Of a stretch of DNA of 64,000 nt, positions 8,434-17,661 are shown piece after piece. The DNA comes from Caryophanales bacterium UBA5026. GTDB lineage: Bacteria; Bacillota_I; Bacilli_A; RF39; UBA660. The notes below the pieces were generated by a model. It made no database searches. It was not told the DNA's origin and worked only from the letters and a program-made list of their open reading frames with translations. The stretch is from positions 1 to 64,000 of the forward strand of contig DICM01000034.1 in assembly GCA_002416285.1 (NCBI GenBank), read 5' to 3'. The translations under genes were made by a program, and so were the position numbers. How positions within the stretch are numbered: the stretch's first letter is position 1; the number at the start of each line of letters is the position of its first letter.

Positions 8434-9087
8434 ATGAATATTTTAACATTGGAACATGTCAATTATTCTTATGACGGAATAAAAGATGTTTTAAAAGATA
8501 TCACGCTTTCTTTTGAAACTGGTAAAGTTTACGGAATATTTGGAAAAAGTGGAGCAGGGAAAAGTACACTTCTTTCTATCATGGCTGGTCTTGAACGTTA
8601 TCAAACTGGTAGTATTAAATATCGTGGCAAAGAATTAAAAGCATGGAATTACGACAACTATCGTGGAAATGAAATTGGTATTATTTTCCAAAGTTATAAC
8701 TTACTTCCACATTTAAATGCTTTAGAAAATATCATTTTGTCAATGAATATCAGCCGAAAAAAAGAGACAAACCCAAAAGAAAAGGCGATACAATTACTCA
8801 AAAAGGTTGGGATTGATGAGGAACAAGCAAAAAGACCTATCTTACAACTCTCTGGTGGAGAACAACAACGCGTAAGCATTGCTAGAGCTCTTTCTTATGA
8901 TGCAGAGTTGTTATTTGCCGATGAACCAACGGGAAATTTAGATAAAGATACCGAAGAAGATATATTAAATATTTTTTCAGATTTAGCGCACAAAGAAGGG
9001 AAGTGTGTCATTATTATTTCTCACTCACATCGCGTAAAAGAACTAGCAGATATCGTATATGAATTAAAGAACGGAAAAGTAGAATAA
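8434..9087 (+). CDS. ABC transporter ATP-binding protein (LolD/MacB-like)
   Basis: The ATPase of the permease encoded just upstream. The 217-residue protein has Walker A GKSGAGKST (about residues 37-45), Q-loop in IIFQSYNLLP, the ABC signature LSGGEQQR, Walker B LLFADEPTGNLD and the H-loop IIISHSHRVKELADIV. The TGNLD extension after Walker B is typical of the MacB/LolD/BceA group that pairs with FtsX-like permeases. AGGAGGTG precedes the ATG. A weak hairpin ending in a T run follows the stop codon at about 9070-9105. Confidence 0.9.
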   Translation: MNILTLEHVNYSYDGIKDVLKDITLSFETGKVYGIFGKSGAGKSTLLSIMAGLERYQTGSIKYRGKELKAWNYDNYRGNEIGIIFQSYNLLPHLNALENIILSMNISRKKETNPKEKAIQLLKKVGIDEEQAKRPILQLSGGEQQRVSIARALSYDAELLFADEPTGNLDKDTEEDILNIFSDLAHKEGKCVIIISHSHRVKELADIVYELKNGKVE

Positions 9088-9231
9088 ACCTCCGTTTTTT
9101 CTTTTTTCTCTTGCTGGTTACTCTGAAATGGTGTAAAATAGAGGAGTATTATCAATAAAACTAATTCACTTGTTACTTTCGCTTTTGGATGTACCATATG
9201 GTGAGAAAATTAAATTGTAGGAGTTGTTGGT

Positions 9232-10176
9232 ATGGTATATTTATTTTATGGAACAGAACCATTTTTTATCAAAAAAGAAATAGAAAAAATAATAAAAAAA
9301 TACAATTTTGATGCAATACAATGTAGTGAATATGATCTCGAGAATGATTTTCTTGAAAACGTTATAGAAGATGCAGAAACAATCTCTCTATTTGATTCTA
9401 GAAAGTTAATTGTTGCTAGTAACGCTAATTTTTTAACAGGTACTACAGTTAAAAAAGGTATTGAACAAAATATGGTAGTATTAGAAAACTACTTAGATCA
9501 TCCTAATCCTGATTCTATTTTAATTTTTTTAGTAGAAAAAGAGAAGTTAGACGACCGAAAAAAAATTGTAAAAAAATTAAAGCAAATTGCAACAGTAAAA
9601 GAATTTAATCAAGTTGCAAACATTGAAGAAACTATTCAAACTTTCTTTTCTCCTTATATCATTAAAAGAAATGATTTAAAATTATTAATTGATCGTGTTG
9701 GTAATAATCTCATGATTTTACACCAAGAAGTAGAGAAAATAAAGATTTATAAAGGTGACAGTTTAGAGATCACAGAACAGGATATCCTAGAACTAACTAC
9801 TAAAAATATCGATACAGATCTATTTCATTTCATCGAAAATATTGTTGATCACAAATTAGAACAGGCTTTAGAAAGTTATCATGAAATGATTCATTTAGGA
9901 GAAGAACCTATTAAAATAATTATTCTGCTAGCAAATCAGTTTCGTTTAATTTATCAGGCAAAACAATTGTATCGTCAAGGATACAGTGAAAAGGATATCG
10001 CAAGTGAGTTAGAGATTCATCCATATCGTATTAAACTTGCTTTACAGAAAGGTAGAACATTTACCGATGATATTCTATTAGATTATTTAAATAAATTAGC
10101 AGATCTAGATTATAGCATTAAATCCGGAAAAATAGATAAAGAAATCGGGCTAGAATTATTTTTAATTGAGTCTTAA
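9232..10176 (+). CDS. holA: DNA polymerase III subunit delta
   Basis: Clamp-loader subunit that opens the beta sliding clamp. The 314-residue length is normal. It begins MVYLFYGTEPFFIKKEIEKIIKK, the expected N-terminal AAA-like fold of delta; like other deltas it lacks a working Walker A. The C-terminal collar domain includes EEPIKIIILLANQFRLIYQAKQLYRQG and the ending LDYSIKSGKIDKEIGLELFLI, both family hallmarks. It starts after TAGGAG. In Bacillus holA (yqeN) sits beside rpsT and comEC; here those genes are present but scattered across the window. A clear terminator follows. Confidence 0.92.
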   Translation: MVYLFYGTEPFFIKKEIEKIIKKYNFDAIQCSEYDLENDFLENVIEDAETISLFDSRKLIVASNANFLTGTTVKKGIEQNMVVLENYLDHPNPDSILIFLVEKEKLDDRKKIVKKLKQIATVKEFNQVANIEETIQTFFSPYIIKRNDLKLLIDRVGNNLMILHQEVEKIKIYKGDSLEITEQDILELTTKNIDTDLFHFIENIVDHKLEQALESYHEMIHLGEEPIKIIILLANQFRLIYQAKQLYRQGYSEKDIASELEIHPYRIKLALQKGRTFTDDILLDYLNKLADLDYSIKSGKIDKEIGLELFLIES

Positions 10177-10200
10177 GTATAGAAGAATCTATACTTTTTT
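10175..10200 (+). terminator. Intrinsic terminator after holA
   Basis: AAGTATAGA, loop AGAA, TCTATACTT and six T; the nine-base stem starts at the stop codon. Confidence 0.85.
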
Positions 10201-10205
10201 ATATG

Positions 10206-10228
10206 AAAAAAACTATCTTTCGATAGTT
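10206..10228 (-). terminator. Intrinsic terminator of the PilB-like gene
   Basis: On the minus strand AACTATC, loop of four, GATAGTT followed by a T run; it overlaps the last bases of the pilus ATPase gene. Confidence 0.8.
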
Positions 10229-11561
10229 AAAATTCAATATTCATAAAGTCATCGTCTTTGGTTGTTACTTCTGGCTTGGCAGGCTCTGGTGCATGCTGAG
10301 CTATTTTCGTATTATCCAGGGCAGATTTTAAATCATAATGTCCACCATGATTTTGATCATTTAAATCTTCTGAATCTAATTCGATAAGTTTTAGAATTTC
10401 CTCGAAAGTAGTTTCTCCAGATACTACTTTTTCTAGTCCATCTTGAAGTAGCGTAATAACATCTGATCCATATACTAGATCACGTAATTTCTCTTTTCTA
10501 AGATTACTAGAAATCGCATCTCTTATCTCTTGATTAATTAACAATACTTCATGAATTGCAATACGACCTTTATAACCATTACCACATTCTTCGCAGCCTT
10601 CCGTCATATAAACGTGATCAACTTCTTTATGGAGAACCCTTTTGAATAACTCTTTTTCATAATTGTTAGTAGGTCTTAATTTGCGACATTTCTGACAGAG
10701 TCTTCTCGCTAATTTTTGTGATATAATTCCAGTTAAAGCACTTGCAAGTAAGTAACGTTCAACTTCCATATCAAGCAGACGTTCAATTGTATTTAAGGAA
10801 CTATTAGTATGGATTGTCGATAATACTAAGTGTCCTGTAATTGAGGCACGCACAGCGATACGAGCAGTTTCAGTATCACGAATTTCTCCGATCATAATAA
10901 TATTCGGGTCCTGACGCAAAATAGAACGTAGGGCATTCGCGAAGGTTAATCCAATTTCAGAATTCGTCTGAACCTGATTGATTCCTTCAATATTCATTTC
11001 TATTGGATCTTCAACTGTAATAATATTTGTATCTTCCTTATTTAATCTTTGTAAGATAGAGTATACAGTCGTTGATTTACCACTACCAGTAGCACCCGTT
11101 ACCAGGATAATTCCACTAGGGGTGGCAATCATCTGAAGTACTTTTTCATAATTTGATTCACTAAATCCTAGTGCTTCAAGTCCACTAGCACTCATTGTAT
11201 AATCCAAAATACGAATTACGATTTTTTCACCATCTTGAGTAGGTAAGGCAGAAACACGTAAATCGAGATTAACGCCTTGAAGTGATGCTTTAATCGCACC
11301 ATCTTGTGGCAAACGTGATTCTGTTATATTCATTCCAGCAATGATCTTTACACGAGTAATTAGATTCTTTTTAATAGAATTCGGGATTTCAGCATAGTCA
11401 ATTAATGATCCGTCAATTCGAATCCGTAGCTTCATGTAGTCCGTTAAAGGATCAAAGTGGATATCACTGGCTCCTCTTTTACTTGCGTCAACTAAAATGT
11501 CATTGACAATTTCCACCACTGGCATTTTGTCAAAATCAAACTTTCTTAACATATTATTCAT
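10227..11561 (-). CDS. Type IV pilus / competence assembly ATPase (PilB/GspE/ComGA family)
   Basis: Cytoplasmic hexameric ATPase that drives extension of a type IV-like pilus. In the 444-residue protein: Walker A GATGSGKST (about residues 154-162), the Asp box with EDPIE, Walker B around IIMIGEIRDTETA, the His box TGHLVLSTIHTN, and a zinc-binding four-cysteine motif CQKC...CEEC. The long N-terminal domain of PilB is mostly absent, as in ComGA. The last 45 residues form a polar tail not seen in ComGA. Two pseudopilin genes are divergent from it, while the PilC and prepilin peptidase genes are 25 kb away, so the pilus system is dispersed. Confidence 0.88.
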   Translation of the reverse strand: MNNMLRKFDFDKMPVVEIVNDILVDASKRGASDIHFDPLTDYMKLRIRIDGSLIDYAEIPNSIKKNLITRVKIIAGMNITESRLPQDGAIKASLQGVNLDLRVSALPTQDGEKIVIRILDYTMSASGLEALGFSESNYEKVLQMIATPSGIILVTGATGSGKSTTVYSILQRLNKEDTNIITVEDPIEMNIEGINQVQTNSEIGLTFANALRSILRQDPNIIMIGEIRDTETARIAVRASITGHLVLSTIHTNSSLNTIERLLDMEVERYLLASALTGIISQKLARRLCQKCRKLRPTNNYEKELFKRVLHKEVDHVYMTEGCEECGNGYKGRIAIHEVLLINQEIRDAISSNLRKEKLRDLVYGSDVITLLQDGLEKVVSGETTFEEILKLIELDSEDLNDQNHGGHYDLKSALDNTKIAQHAPEPAKPEVTTKDDDFMNIEF

Positions 11562-11649
11562 CCCCTTTTATTCAATTTGGACTAGCTTTTATCCTAGAAC
11601 TATTATATAATAGAATTATATTAATTACAATAAGAAGGGGCGAACTTCT

Positions 11650-12171
11650 ATGAAAAAAACCGATAACACTGGATTTGCACTAACTGAAACATTGATTGTA
11701 TCAGTCTTTATTTTAGGGGTTTTAGTTTACATTTTTGTACAATTTTCCGCTTTACGACAAAATTACGACAATTCTTTTACTTATAATACTGTTCCTGGCA
11801 TATATGGTGCTTATCATGTTAAAAATTATATTTTAAATCAAGAAAGAGGAGTATTCAGCTCTACAATTTCCAAGAATGTAAAAACACTTGATAATCATCA
11901 TGAAAACATTACTTTGTGCGAATTTGCGAGCGGAACTAATTCTAAGAATTTCTGTCAAGATTTATTTCAAAAACTTAAAGTAAAAACAGTACTAGTGGTA
12001 GAAGATGACCTTACAAATTTTAAAGAATACTTAAAAACAGATTCTACTTATAGCGAAACATTGAAGCAATTTTTGAATCACTTAGAGGGGCATCCCGGAA
12101 GTAGTGATTATAGAATTATTGTAGAATATCAAGATGGGACTTGTGCTTCAGTTCCAATGAATTATCTTTAG
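11650..12171 (+). CDS. Pseudopilin-like protein with type IV prepilin N-terminus
   Basis: A 173-residue secreted or pilus-associated protein. The N-terminus MKKTDNTGFALTETLIVSVF is a prepilin signal: basic leader, glycine before phenylalanine, glutamate at +5, then a hydrophobic helix of about 20 residues. The globular part carries three cysteines and is unlike any family I recognise. It starts after AAGAAGGGG with a -10-like TATAATAG upstream. The next gene is a second prepilin nine bases downstream, and the assembly ATPase is divergent, so these are probably minor pilins of one machine. Confidence 0.7.
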   Translation: MKKTDNTGFALTETLIVSVFILGVLVYIFVQFSALRQNYDNSFTYNTVPGIYGAYHVKNYILNQERGVFSSTISKNVKTLDNHHENITLCEFASGTNSKNFCQDLFQKLKVKTVLVVEDDLTNFKEYLKTDSTYSETLKQFLNHLEGHPGSSDYRIIVEYQDGTCASVPMNYL

Positions 12172-12180
12172 GAGAGTGCT

Positions 12181-12663
12181 ATGAAAAAGAAAAACGGATT
12201 TACACTTATTGAAATGGCAGTATCTTTTTGTTTAGTTGCTGCAGTTAGTATATTACTTTTTCAAATCATTGCGAATATGAAAGAGCTTTATTTGAGTGGT
12301 GATGTAAAGACAACTTTATTAAATCGCCAAGCTATTATGTCTAAAAAAATATATGATCAATTAAATAATGACACTCTAACAAGTGTCACTAGTTGTGGAA
12401 ATGAATGCCTAAAATTTCAATTTTCAAGCGGAGATTCATCTAATTTTGTAATTGATCATACTCGTGGAACGGTAAGTTATGGCGGATATCAACTTACCTA
12501 TGGAGAGAGTAGTCAATTAGGTTCTCTTGAAGTTTTTAATCAAAATTATGGAACGTATTCTATTTTAAATATTGTTATTCCAATTACGAATAAAATGGTG
12601 AATGGTGATTTTGGTATTCAAATACTTGTTCAATATACCGCATCTACTACGGTAACAATTTAA
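12181..12663 (+). CDS. Prepilin-type N-terminal cleavage/methylation domain protein
   Basis: A 160-residue pseudopilin. The start MKKKNGFTLIEMAVSFCLVA is a textbook class III signal: prepilin peptidase would cut after the glycine and methylate the phenylalanine, with glutamate at +5. The C-terminal part is beta-rich with a cysteine pair (SCGNEC), as in ComGF/GspJ-like minor pilins. It is nine bases after the previous pseudopilin gene, with GGAGAG before the ATG. Its stop codon overlaps by four bases the stop of the convergent ylbJ gene, leaving no room for a separate terminator. Confidence 0.8.
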   Translation: MKKKNGFTLIEMAVSFCLVAAVSILLFQIIANMKELYLSGDVKTTLLNRQAIMSKKIYDQLNNDTLTSVTSCGNECLKFQFSSGDSSNFVIDHTRGTVSYGGYQLTYGESSQLGSLEVFNQNYGTYSILNIVIPITNKMVNGDFGIQILVQYTASTTVTI

Positions 12664-13640
12664 AGAAACATCATCCAAACATCAAAAAGAGTCGATACTA
12701 AAATCCCAGATATTGCTGCATGTAAAAGACGGGCTGTAAAAAAGGGAAGATATTTAATTTTAGTATCACTCAGAATGCTCAATACTTGCATATGGACACT
12801 TAGTCCCCCAAAAGAAAGTATCATGACCGTCATGATGCTTTTATATTTGAGTGGAATTGCTAGTAAACTGACATATTTAAGACCTTGTGTCATTTCAACA
12901 AATCCATTTAGAATACTTTGATAATAGCTCCCCAATGATAGATTGTGATCCAATATCGTCGTCACAATTAAAAACATAGTTACCGTACCTAAAATAAGAA
13001 GAAGGGTATTTATACTATTCATCAAGGCTTTACTTACTACGCTCCCAAAACTTTTTTTACTACTCATTCGTTTTTGATGCATTGCTAAAATAGCTTTTTT
13101 TAATGAAACCCGTTCTGGTTTTTGTTTGGTTTTGTACCAATTTCGAAACAGAAACCCGATAATGAAATTGGTTATATAATGACAAAGTAAAATAAATAGA
13201 CCAATTTCTTTATTTTGCAAAAACAATAAGGAAACGGTTCCTAAAATAAAAAGAGGATTGGAAAAATGAGTAAACATTAATAATTTTGTCGATTCTGATT
13301 CATCTAATAATCCTTTTAAATAAAGTTCTCTTATATATTTCGCACTGCTTGGAAATCCGGAAATCATACTCATAACAAAAACAAAAGAAGCATTTCCACT
13401 CATTCGAAAAAAGCGATACATGAATCCTTTTAGTAGTTCACTTAAGAATTCGACAAATCCATAATGAATTAATAATTCAGAAAGCACAAAAAAAGGAAAT
13501 AGAGAAGGAAATATATTTTTATACCAAATTTGAAAAGAAAATAAAACGGAATTCATGATTGCTTCAGATTCTGTTAAAATTTCTATTCCTACACATACTA
13601 ATACAATAAGAATGAGAATGCTCTCTAGTATTTTCTTCAT
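12660..13640 (-). CDS. ylbJ: Sporulation integral membrane protein YlbJ
   Basis: Polytopic membrane protein of about 326 residues with eight or so hydrophobic spans. Family features include FPSLFPFFVLSELLIHYG, SGFPSSAKYIRELY and FGGLSVHMQVLSIL, matching YlbJ, which is required for resistant spore formation in Bacillus. The domain belongs to the nucleoside-recognition/Gate group. An ATG 24 bases upstream would extend the frame, but an AAGGAGG site lies between the two, so the shorter start is chosen. As in Bacillus it is next to the ylbL-type protease gene, here divergent with a 47-base gap. Confidence 0.88.
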   Translation of the reverse strand: MKKILESILILIVLVCVGIEILTESEAIMNSVLFSFQIWYKNIFPSLFPFFVLSELLIHYGFVEFLSELLKGFMYRFFRMSGNASFVFVMSMISGFPSSAKYIRELYLKGLLDESESTKLLMFTHFSNPLFILGTVSLLFLQNKEIGLFILLCHYITNFIIGFLFRNWYKTKQKPERVSLKKAILAMHQKRMSSKKSFGSVVSKALMNSINTLLLILGTVTMFLIVTTILDHNLSLGSYYQSILNGFVEMTQGLKYVSLLAIPLKYKSIMTVMILSFGGLSVHMQVLSILSDTKIKYLPFFTARLLHAAISGILVSTLFDVWMMFL

Positions 13641-13687
13641 AAATTCCTCCTTCATATGATACAATAGATTAGAGAGGGTGATTCACC

Positions 13688-14704
13688 ATGATTAATAAAG
13701 TATATGAGAAAATAAAAGAATTGATTAAAGAAAATATCGGTTTTTTAGTTTTCTTTTTTGTTATTCTTTTTCTCACAACTTTTGAATTTCCATATTATAT
13801 CGATGCTCCAGGAGGAACAATCGATGTAAATTCGCGAATTACAATTGAAAATAGCTATAATGGAGAGGGAAGTTTTAATCTAGCTTATGTCTCTGAACTA
13901 AAGGCAACAATACCAACTTTAATTATGGCTAAATTAAAAAAAGATTGGGATATCATTCCTAAAAGTGAAGTTGTTGCATCAAATGAGAATACATCTGATG
14001 TTGCTTTTAGAGATCAGTTGATGCTTAAAAATGCCAATCAAAATGCTATTATCGTAGGTTACACTAAAGCAGGAATGAAAGTGGACATTACTGAACAAAA
14101 ACTCTATGTCACTTATCGTTTAGAGGAAAGCAAAACCAATTTAGAAATTGGAGATCAAATTATTTCGATTAATAAAACCCCTGTTTTGAATACAGCAGAA
14201 GTTTCTCATCTACTCGAACAGGTTAATGTTGGTGATACTGTTTCTTTCGAAGTAAAAAAAGAAGACAAAATCATTACTAAAACAGCCACTGTTATCAATT
14301 ATAATGATAGTAAAATTCTAGGAATTATGCTCACAAAAGATCAGTCAATTACAACTGATCCTAGTGTGGAGTTTCATTTTAAATCATCTGAATCGGGTCC
14401 TTCTGGTGGTCTAATTATGAGCCTTTCTATCTATGATTTATTAACAAAAGAGGATTTAACTTGTGGTAAAAAAATCGTTGGAACAGGCACCATTGATGAG
14501 GATGGGACAGTTGGTAGTATCGATGGAGTAAAATATAAATTAAAAGGTGCCATGAAATCGAAGGCGGATTTATTTTTGGTTCCAGCCGGTCGAAATTATG
14601 AAGAAGCGATAAACTATGCACAAAAGCAAGGATATGATATTCCGATTATTGCAATCTCAACATTTGATGAAGCTGTTTCAGAATTACAGCAACAATGTTC
14701 TTAG
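13688..14704 (+). CDS. ylbL: PDZ and Lon-protease domain serine protease (YlbL/SepM family)
   Basis: Membrane-anchored serine protease of 338 residues. One N-terminal span (about 18-36), a PDZ domain (about 120-205) and a C-terminal Lon-type (S16) domain with catalytic serine S239 in SGPSGGL and lysine K284 in GVKYKLKG, 45 residues apart as in YlbL. Relatives degrade DnaA inhibitor YneA in Bacillus or process a competence peptide in streptococci (SepM); which applies here is unknown. It starts after AGAGGGTGAT, and a strong hairpin terminates it. The ylbJ-ylbL neighbourhood is conserved among Bacilli. Confidence 0.85.
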   Translation: MINKVYEKIKELIKENIGFLVFFFVILFLTTFEFPYYIDAPGGTIDVNSRITIENSYNGEGSFNLAYVSELKATIPTLIMAKLKKDWDIIPKSEVVASNENTSDVAFRDQLMLKNANQNAIIVGYTKAGMKVDITEQKLYVTYRLEESKTNLEIGDQIISINKTPVLNTAEVSHLLEQVNVGDTVSFEVKKEDKIITKTATVINYNDSKILGIMLTKDQSITTDPSVEFHFKSSESGPSGGLIMSLSIYDLLTKEDLTCGKKIVGTGTIDEDGTVGSIDGVKYKLKGAMKSKADLFLVPAGRNYEEAINYAQKQGYDIPIIAISTFDEAVSELQQQCS

Positions 14705-14720
14705 TCATTGTTTTCTTAGA

Positions 14721-14742
14721 AAAAAGAGGGATACCTCTTTTT
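14721..14742 (+). terminator. Intrinsic terminator after ylbL
   Basis: AAAAAGAGG, loop GATA, CCTCTTTTT. Confidence 0.85.
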
Positions 14743-14817
14743 CATATGTAAAACTAATCTCTTGATAAGAATAGAAAATGGGAATACTATAATAGTTATC
14801 TTTACGGGGGTAAAAAA

Positions 14818-15260
14818 ATGAAGGAACAAAATACTTTTAGCAAAGAGACACTAGGTGAATGTTTAAGACTACTGAGAATTACTAATGATATTCCAACAGT
14901 AGCACTACTTGTAAAAAAACAGGGATTTCTTCATCTTATTTAAGAGAGGTGGAGCACGGTAAAAAAATGATTAGCAGTGATCTTTTGTTTCGAATATTAG
15001 AAATTCATGAAATATCTATTCAACAATTGTCTGAACTATTAATTCAATATGATCAACTTCAGAAAAAAGAAAAGAATCTTTCAAAATTATATATAAAGAT
15101 GTTGATCTATATTTTAGGTAACATTTATAATGTAGCAGGAAAGAAAAATAATAAAGAAAAAATAAAATTAAACGAAGATTTAAATCTTTTAAATTCTCAT
15201 GTTATTGATAATCCAACGAGTGATCATAAACAAATTCAAGCAGTATTCTCTCTAAAATAA
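14818..15260 (+). pseudogene. XRE-family transcriptional regulator interrupted by a frameshift in an A7 run
   Basis: The first frame (14818-14943) reads MKEQNTFSKETLGECLRLLR and stops early. The second frame (to 15260) supplies the rest. Reading one base back within the seven A at 14913-14919 joins them into a protein of about 147 residues with a normal XRE helix-turn-helix: LVKKTGISSSYLREVEHGKKM. So a one-base loss, a sequencing indel, or a programmed -1 slip on A-AAA-AAA has split the gene. GGGGG before the ATG and TATAAT at 14788-14793 show that expression signals are intact. The C-terminal part is helical and unrecognised. The downstream fragment could be made alone from a GTG at 14949, but it would lack half the DNA-binding domain. 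Confidence 0.7.
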
Positions 15261-15286
15261 AAAATACGAATTAATCGTATTTTTTT
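15261..15286. terminator. Bidirectional terminator
   Basis: AAAATACGA, loop ATTAA, TCGTATTTT and flanking A and T runs between the convergent XRE and transglutaminase-like genes. Confidence 0.85.
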
Positions 15287-16202
15287 ATGCTTCCAAATAA
15301 ATTGATTTATCGTATTTATGTTCACTTCTATTTTCTGTTTCTAAAGTAGAGGAACTAATTAAAAAATAGGTATCTAGTAACACATTCACCCCTGTATCTG
15401 TTACAGGATCATCCCATGTTAAATCTAAATGCTTCCATTCACCATCAATATACACTAAATTCCAGATATGAGTTTCACTAGCAACCCGATAATTTGGAAT
15501 ATTCATCCGGTCTAGAAATAACGCCATGGCATCCGTGTATCCACCACATATTCCAGCTCCATTAAAAAGTGGTCCATATGCAATACTCGTTTTCTTAGGA
15601 TGAACAGACTTATTTAAATAATCACCAGTTTCTTCCTCTTGCAGATAAACAGTATGATTGATAATATAATCGTGAATAGCCTTAATATTATCTTTTGTTG
15701 AGCGATTACTTTTTACTAATGTAGGGTATAATTGTTCTATTTTTTGATTAATTAAGTTCATTTCGGAAGTCGTATACATTTTTTCGACATGAACTCGAAT
15801 GATTCCATAACCATCAATCGCAAAACTAAGGCGCTGATAACTATTGTATGGGGCAACAAAATTATTAATATTGGCAATTTCATAATTATTGTCAATTAAT
15901 TCTTTCATATCATTTGGGCAATCTTTATATTCTTTAGAACAAAAGAATGCGAAATCATCATATCCGCGATCAAGTGCAGTATAAATAATATTTAAAATGT
16001 CTTGTTTCGTCTTTGGCTCAAAGCGAGACTCCACCTGAACATATTTAAAATCGACACTTCTCTCATAGTTATTTGCACTTTTCTCTTCAAACTCTGTTTT
16101 ATATATATAATTTACCATTATATATTGTATGAAATCTCGTCTATAAAAATAAATAGCCGCTATCAATAATAATAAAAATATTGTACTTAAAAATTTCTTC
16201 AT
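15285..16202 (-). CDS. Transglutaminase-like domain membrane-anchored protein
   Basis: A 305-residue protein with one N-terminal membrane segment (about 5-20) and an extracellular part. The C-terminal half is a transglutaminase-like cysteine peptidase fold: catalytic cysteine in GAGICGGYTDAM, histidine in ETHIWNLVYI and aspartate in HLDLTWDDPV. Such proteins act as peptidases or in wall-associated crosslinking; substrate unknown. The N-terminal extracellular part (about 25-160) has no clear homologue and contains a cysteine pair (FCSKEYKDC). Single gene with terminators on both sides. Confidence 0.8.
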   Translation of the reverse strand: MKKFLSTIFLLLLIAAIYFYRRDFIQYIMVNYIYKTEFEEKSANNYERSVDFKYVQVESRFEPKTKQDILNIIYTALDRGYDDFAFFCSKEYKDCPNDMKELIDNNYEIANINNFVAPYNSYQRLSFAIDGYGIIRVHVEKMYTTSEMNLINQKIEQLYPTLVKSNRSTKDNIKAIHDYIINHTVYLQEEETGDYLNKSVHPKKTSIAYGPLFNGAGICGGYTDAMALFLDRMNIPNYRVASETHIWNLVYIDGEWKHLDLTWDDPVTDTGVNVLLDTYFLISSSTLETENRSEHKYDKSIYLEA

Positions 16203-16265
16203 TTCTTCACCTTACTATTATTATAGCATCATTCTTCTTTTTGAAACAACTAACTTCTCGGACAA

Positions 16266-16300
16266 ATAAAAAAAGTAAATTATTCCATTGAATTTACTTT
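16266..16300 (-). terminator. Intrinsic terminator of rpsT
   Basis: On the minus strand a ten-base stem AAAGTAAATT / AATTTACTTT with a nine-base loop and a T run; it includes the rpsT stop codon. Confidence 0.8.
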
Positions 16301-16543
16301 CTTAGTTAAGCGAGATTTATTACGTGCAACGAAGTTACTAGTTACAACACCAGCAGCACATGCTTTATCAATACGTTTGATCGCTACTGTTAAGTTTTCA
16401 GTTGCTTTTGCTTTATCTTTTGCTAATACTGCTTTTTCAACATTTTTGATAGCTGTTTTCATACTAGCTTTAAATTCATTGTTATTTTGTTTTTTCTTGG
16501 CAATTGTCAATACTGCTTTTTTCGCATTCTTCATATTTGGCAT
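16280..16543 (-). CDS. rpsT: 30S ribosomal protein S20
   Basis: Small basic 87-residue ribosomal protein binding 16S rRNA. It starts MPNMKNAKKAVLTIAKKKQ, the typical S20 opening (family usual xxNIKSAKKR), and is helical and lysine-rich with the AKATENLTVAIKRIDKACAAGVV segment. A longer frame exists, but GGAGGTG lies seven bases before this ATG, which also gives the normal length. Divergent from gpr with 101 bases between, the same pairing as in Bacillus subtilis. Confidence 0.95.
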   Translation of the reverse strand: MPNMKNAKKAVLTIAKKKQNNNEFKASMKTAIKNVEKAVLAKDKAKATENLTVAIKRIDKACAAGVVTSNFVARNKSRLTKKVNSME

Positions 16544-16644
16544 ATTTTTCACCTCCAAGTCATTGATCTATCTTATTTTAACAAAGATTGGAAAAAAAAG
16601 CAATAAAAACTGGCTTTTTGGTCAAAATAATTCTAGGTGATAAC

Positions 16645-17661
16645 ATGAAACATGAAATTGATTTAGGAAAATATCAGGTACATACGGACTTAGCAATTGA
16701 TACGATTCCAAGAGAGTCAGACTATTTAAAAATCTCTGAAAAAGATGGAGTAAAAGTTACAATTGCTGAGATTGATGATTCTACAGGAAAAACAATCGGT
16801 AAAAAAGCTGGTCTCTATACGACGATTGAATTTCAAGATGTAACAGATTTTGACAATCGAAAAAAAGTAGAAGATGTAGTAACGAGCGAACTGTCTAAAT
16901 TTTTAAAACAAAAAAAGATATCAAAAGATGATCATGGATTAATTATTGGTCTTGGAAATGAAAGATCAACACCCGATTCGTTAGGTCCTTTAACAATCGA
17001 TAAAATTTTAGTTACAAATCATCTTGCTCTTCTTGGTGACATGGAAGAGGGTTTTCGACCTATTTCTGCTTTTGCACCAGGGGTAATGGGGGAGACTGGA
17101 ATTGAAACCAGTGATTTAATCAAAAGTACAATTACTGCTATTAAACCGGACTTTGTAATTGTCATTGATGCTCTTGCAAGTTCCTCTATCGAACGATTAA
17201 ATAAAACTATTCAAATGAGCGATGCTGGAATTCACCCAGGAAGTGGGGTAGGCAACAATCGTAAGGAAATTAGTAGTGAACAGTTAGGAATTCCTGTTAT
17301 TGCAATTGGTATTCCTACTGTCGTTGATGCAGTAACATTAGTAAGTGACACTTTAGTCTATATGGAAAAACATTATGCATTTCATAGACAATTCTCTAAA
17401 AAAGCAGTTAGTAGATTAGTAGTCGCTAGTACAGTTGATTTTCGAAAGAATACGATTGAAGCAAATGACTCAGATAATCAGCAATTACTTGGACTCGTTG
17501 GTTCGTTAAATGCAGAAGAAAAAAAAGAACTTCTTTTTGAAGTCTTAAATCCTATTGGTTATAATTTTATGGTAACACCAAAAGAAATTGATTTTTTAAT
17601 GGAAGAACTCAGTCAAGTTCTTGGCAATGCATTAAATAGAGCACTGCATCAAAAATATTAA
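16645..17661 (+). CDS. gpr: Germination protease GPR (spore protease)
   Basis: Aspartic-type protease that starts breakdown of small acid-soluble spore proteins during germination. The 338-residue product begins MKHEIDLGKYQVHTDLAIDT; maturation in known GPRs removes a short N-terminal propeptide ending near HTDLA, and that site is visible here. Family blocks: IIGLGNERSTPDSLGP, FAPGVMGETGIETSDLIKS and VIDALASSSIERLNKTIQMSDAGIHPGSGVGNNR. A longer frame starts 57 bases earlier, but the TAGGTGATAAC site supports this ATG. spoIIM follows; spoIIP, gpr's usual Bacillus neighbour, is absent here. Confidence 0.95.
   Translation: MKHEIDLGKYQVHTDLAIDTIPRESDYLKISEKDGVKVTIAEIDDSTGKTIGKKAGLYTTIEFQDVTDFDNRKKVEDVVTSELSKFLKQKKISKDDHGLIIGLGNERSTPDSLGPLTIDKILVTNHLALLGDMEEGFRPISAFAPGVMGETGIETSDLIKSTITAIKPDFVIVIDALASSSIERLNKTIQMSDAGIHPGSGVGNNRKEISSEQLGIPVIAIGIPTVVDAVTLVSDTLVYMEKHYAFHRQFSKKAVSRLVVASTVDFRKNTIEANDSDNQQLLGLVGSLNAEEKKELLFEVLNPIGYNFMVTPKEIDFLMEELSQVLGNALNRALHQKY

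Noticed and set aside
16377..16640. 87-residue plus-strand ORF antisense to rpsT
   Set aside because: Shadow of the lysine-rich rpsT gene; no coding signals.
16600..16640. SigG-type promoter before gpr (CAATA-17-CAAAATA)
   Set aside because: Two mismatches to consensus, and the start of transcription would fall at or after the ribosome binding site.
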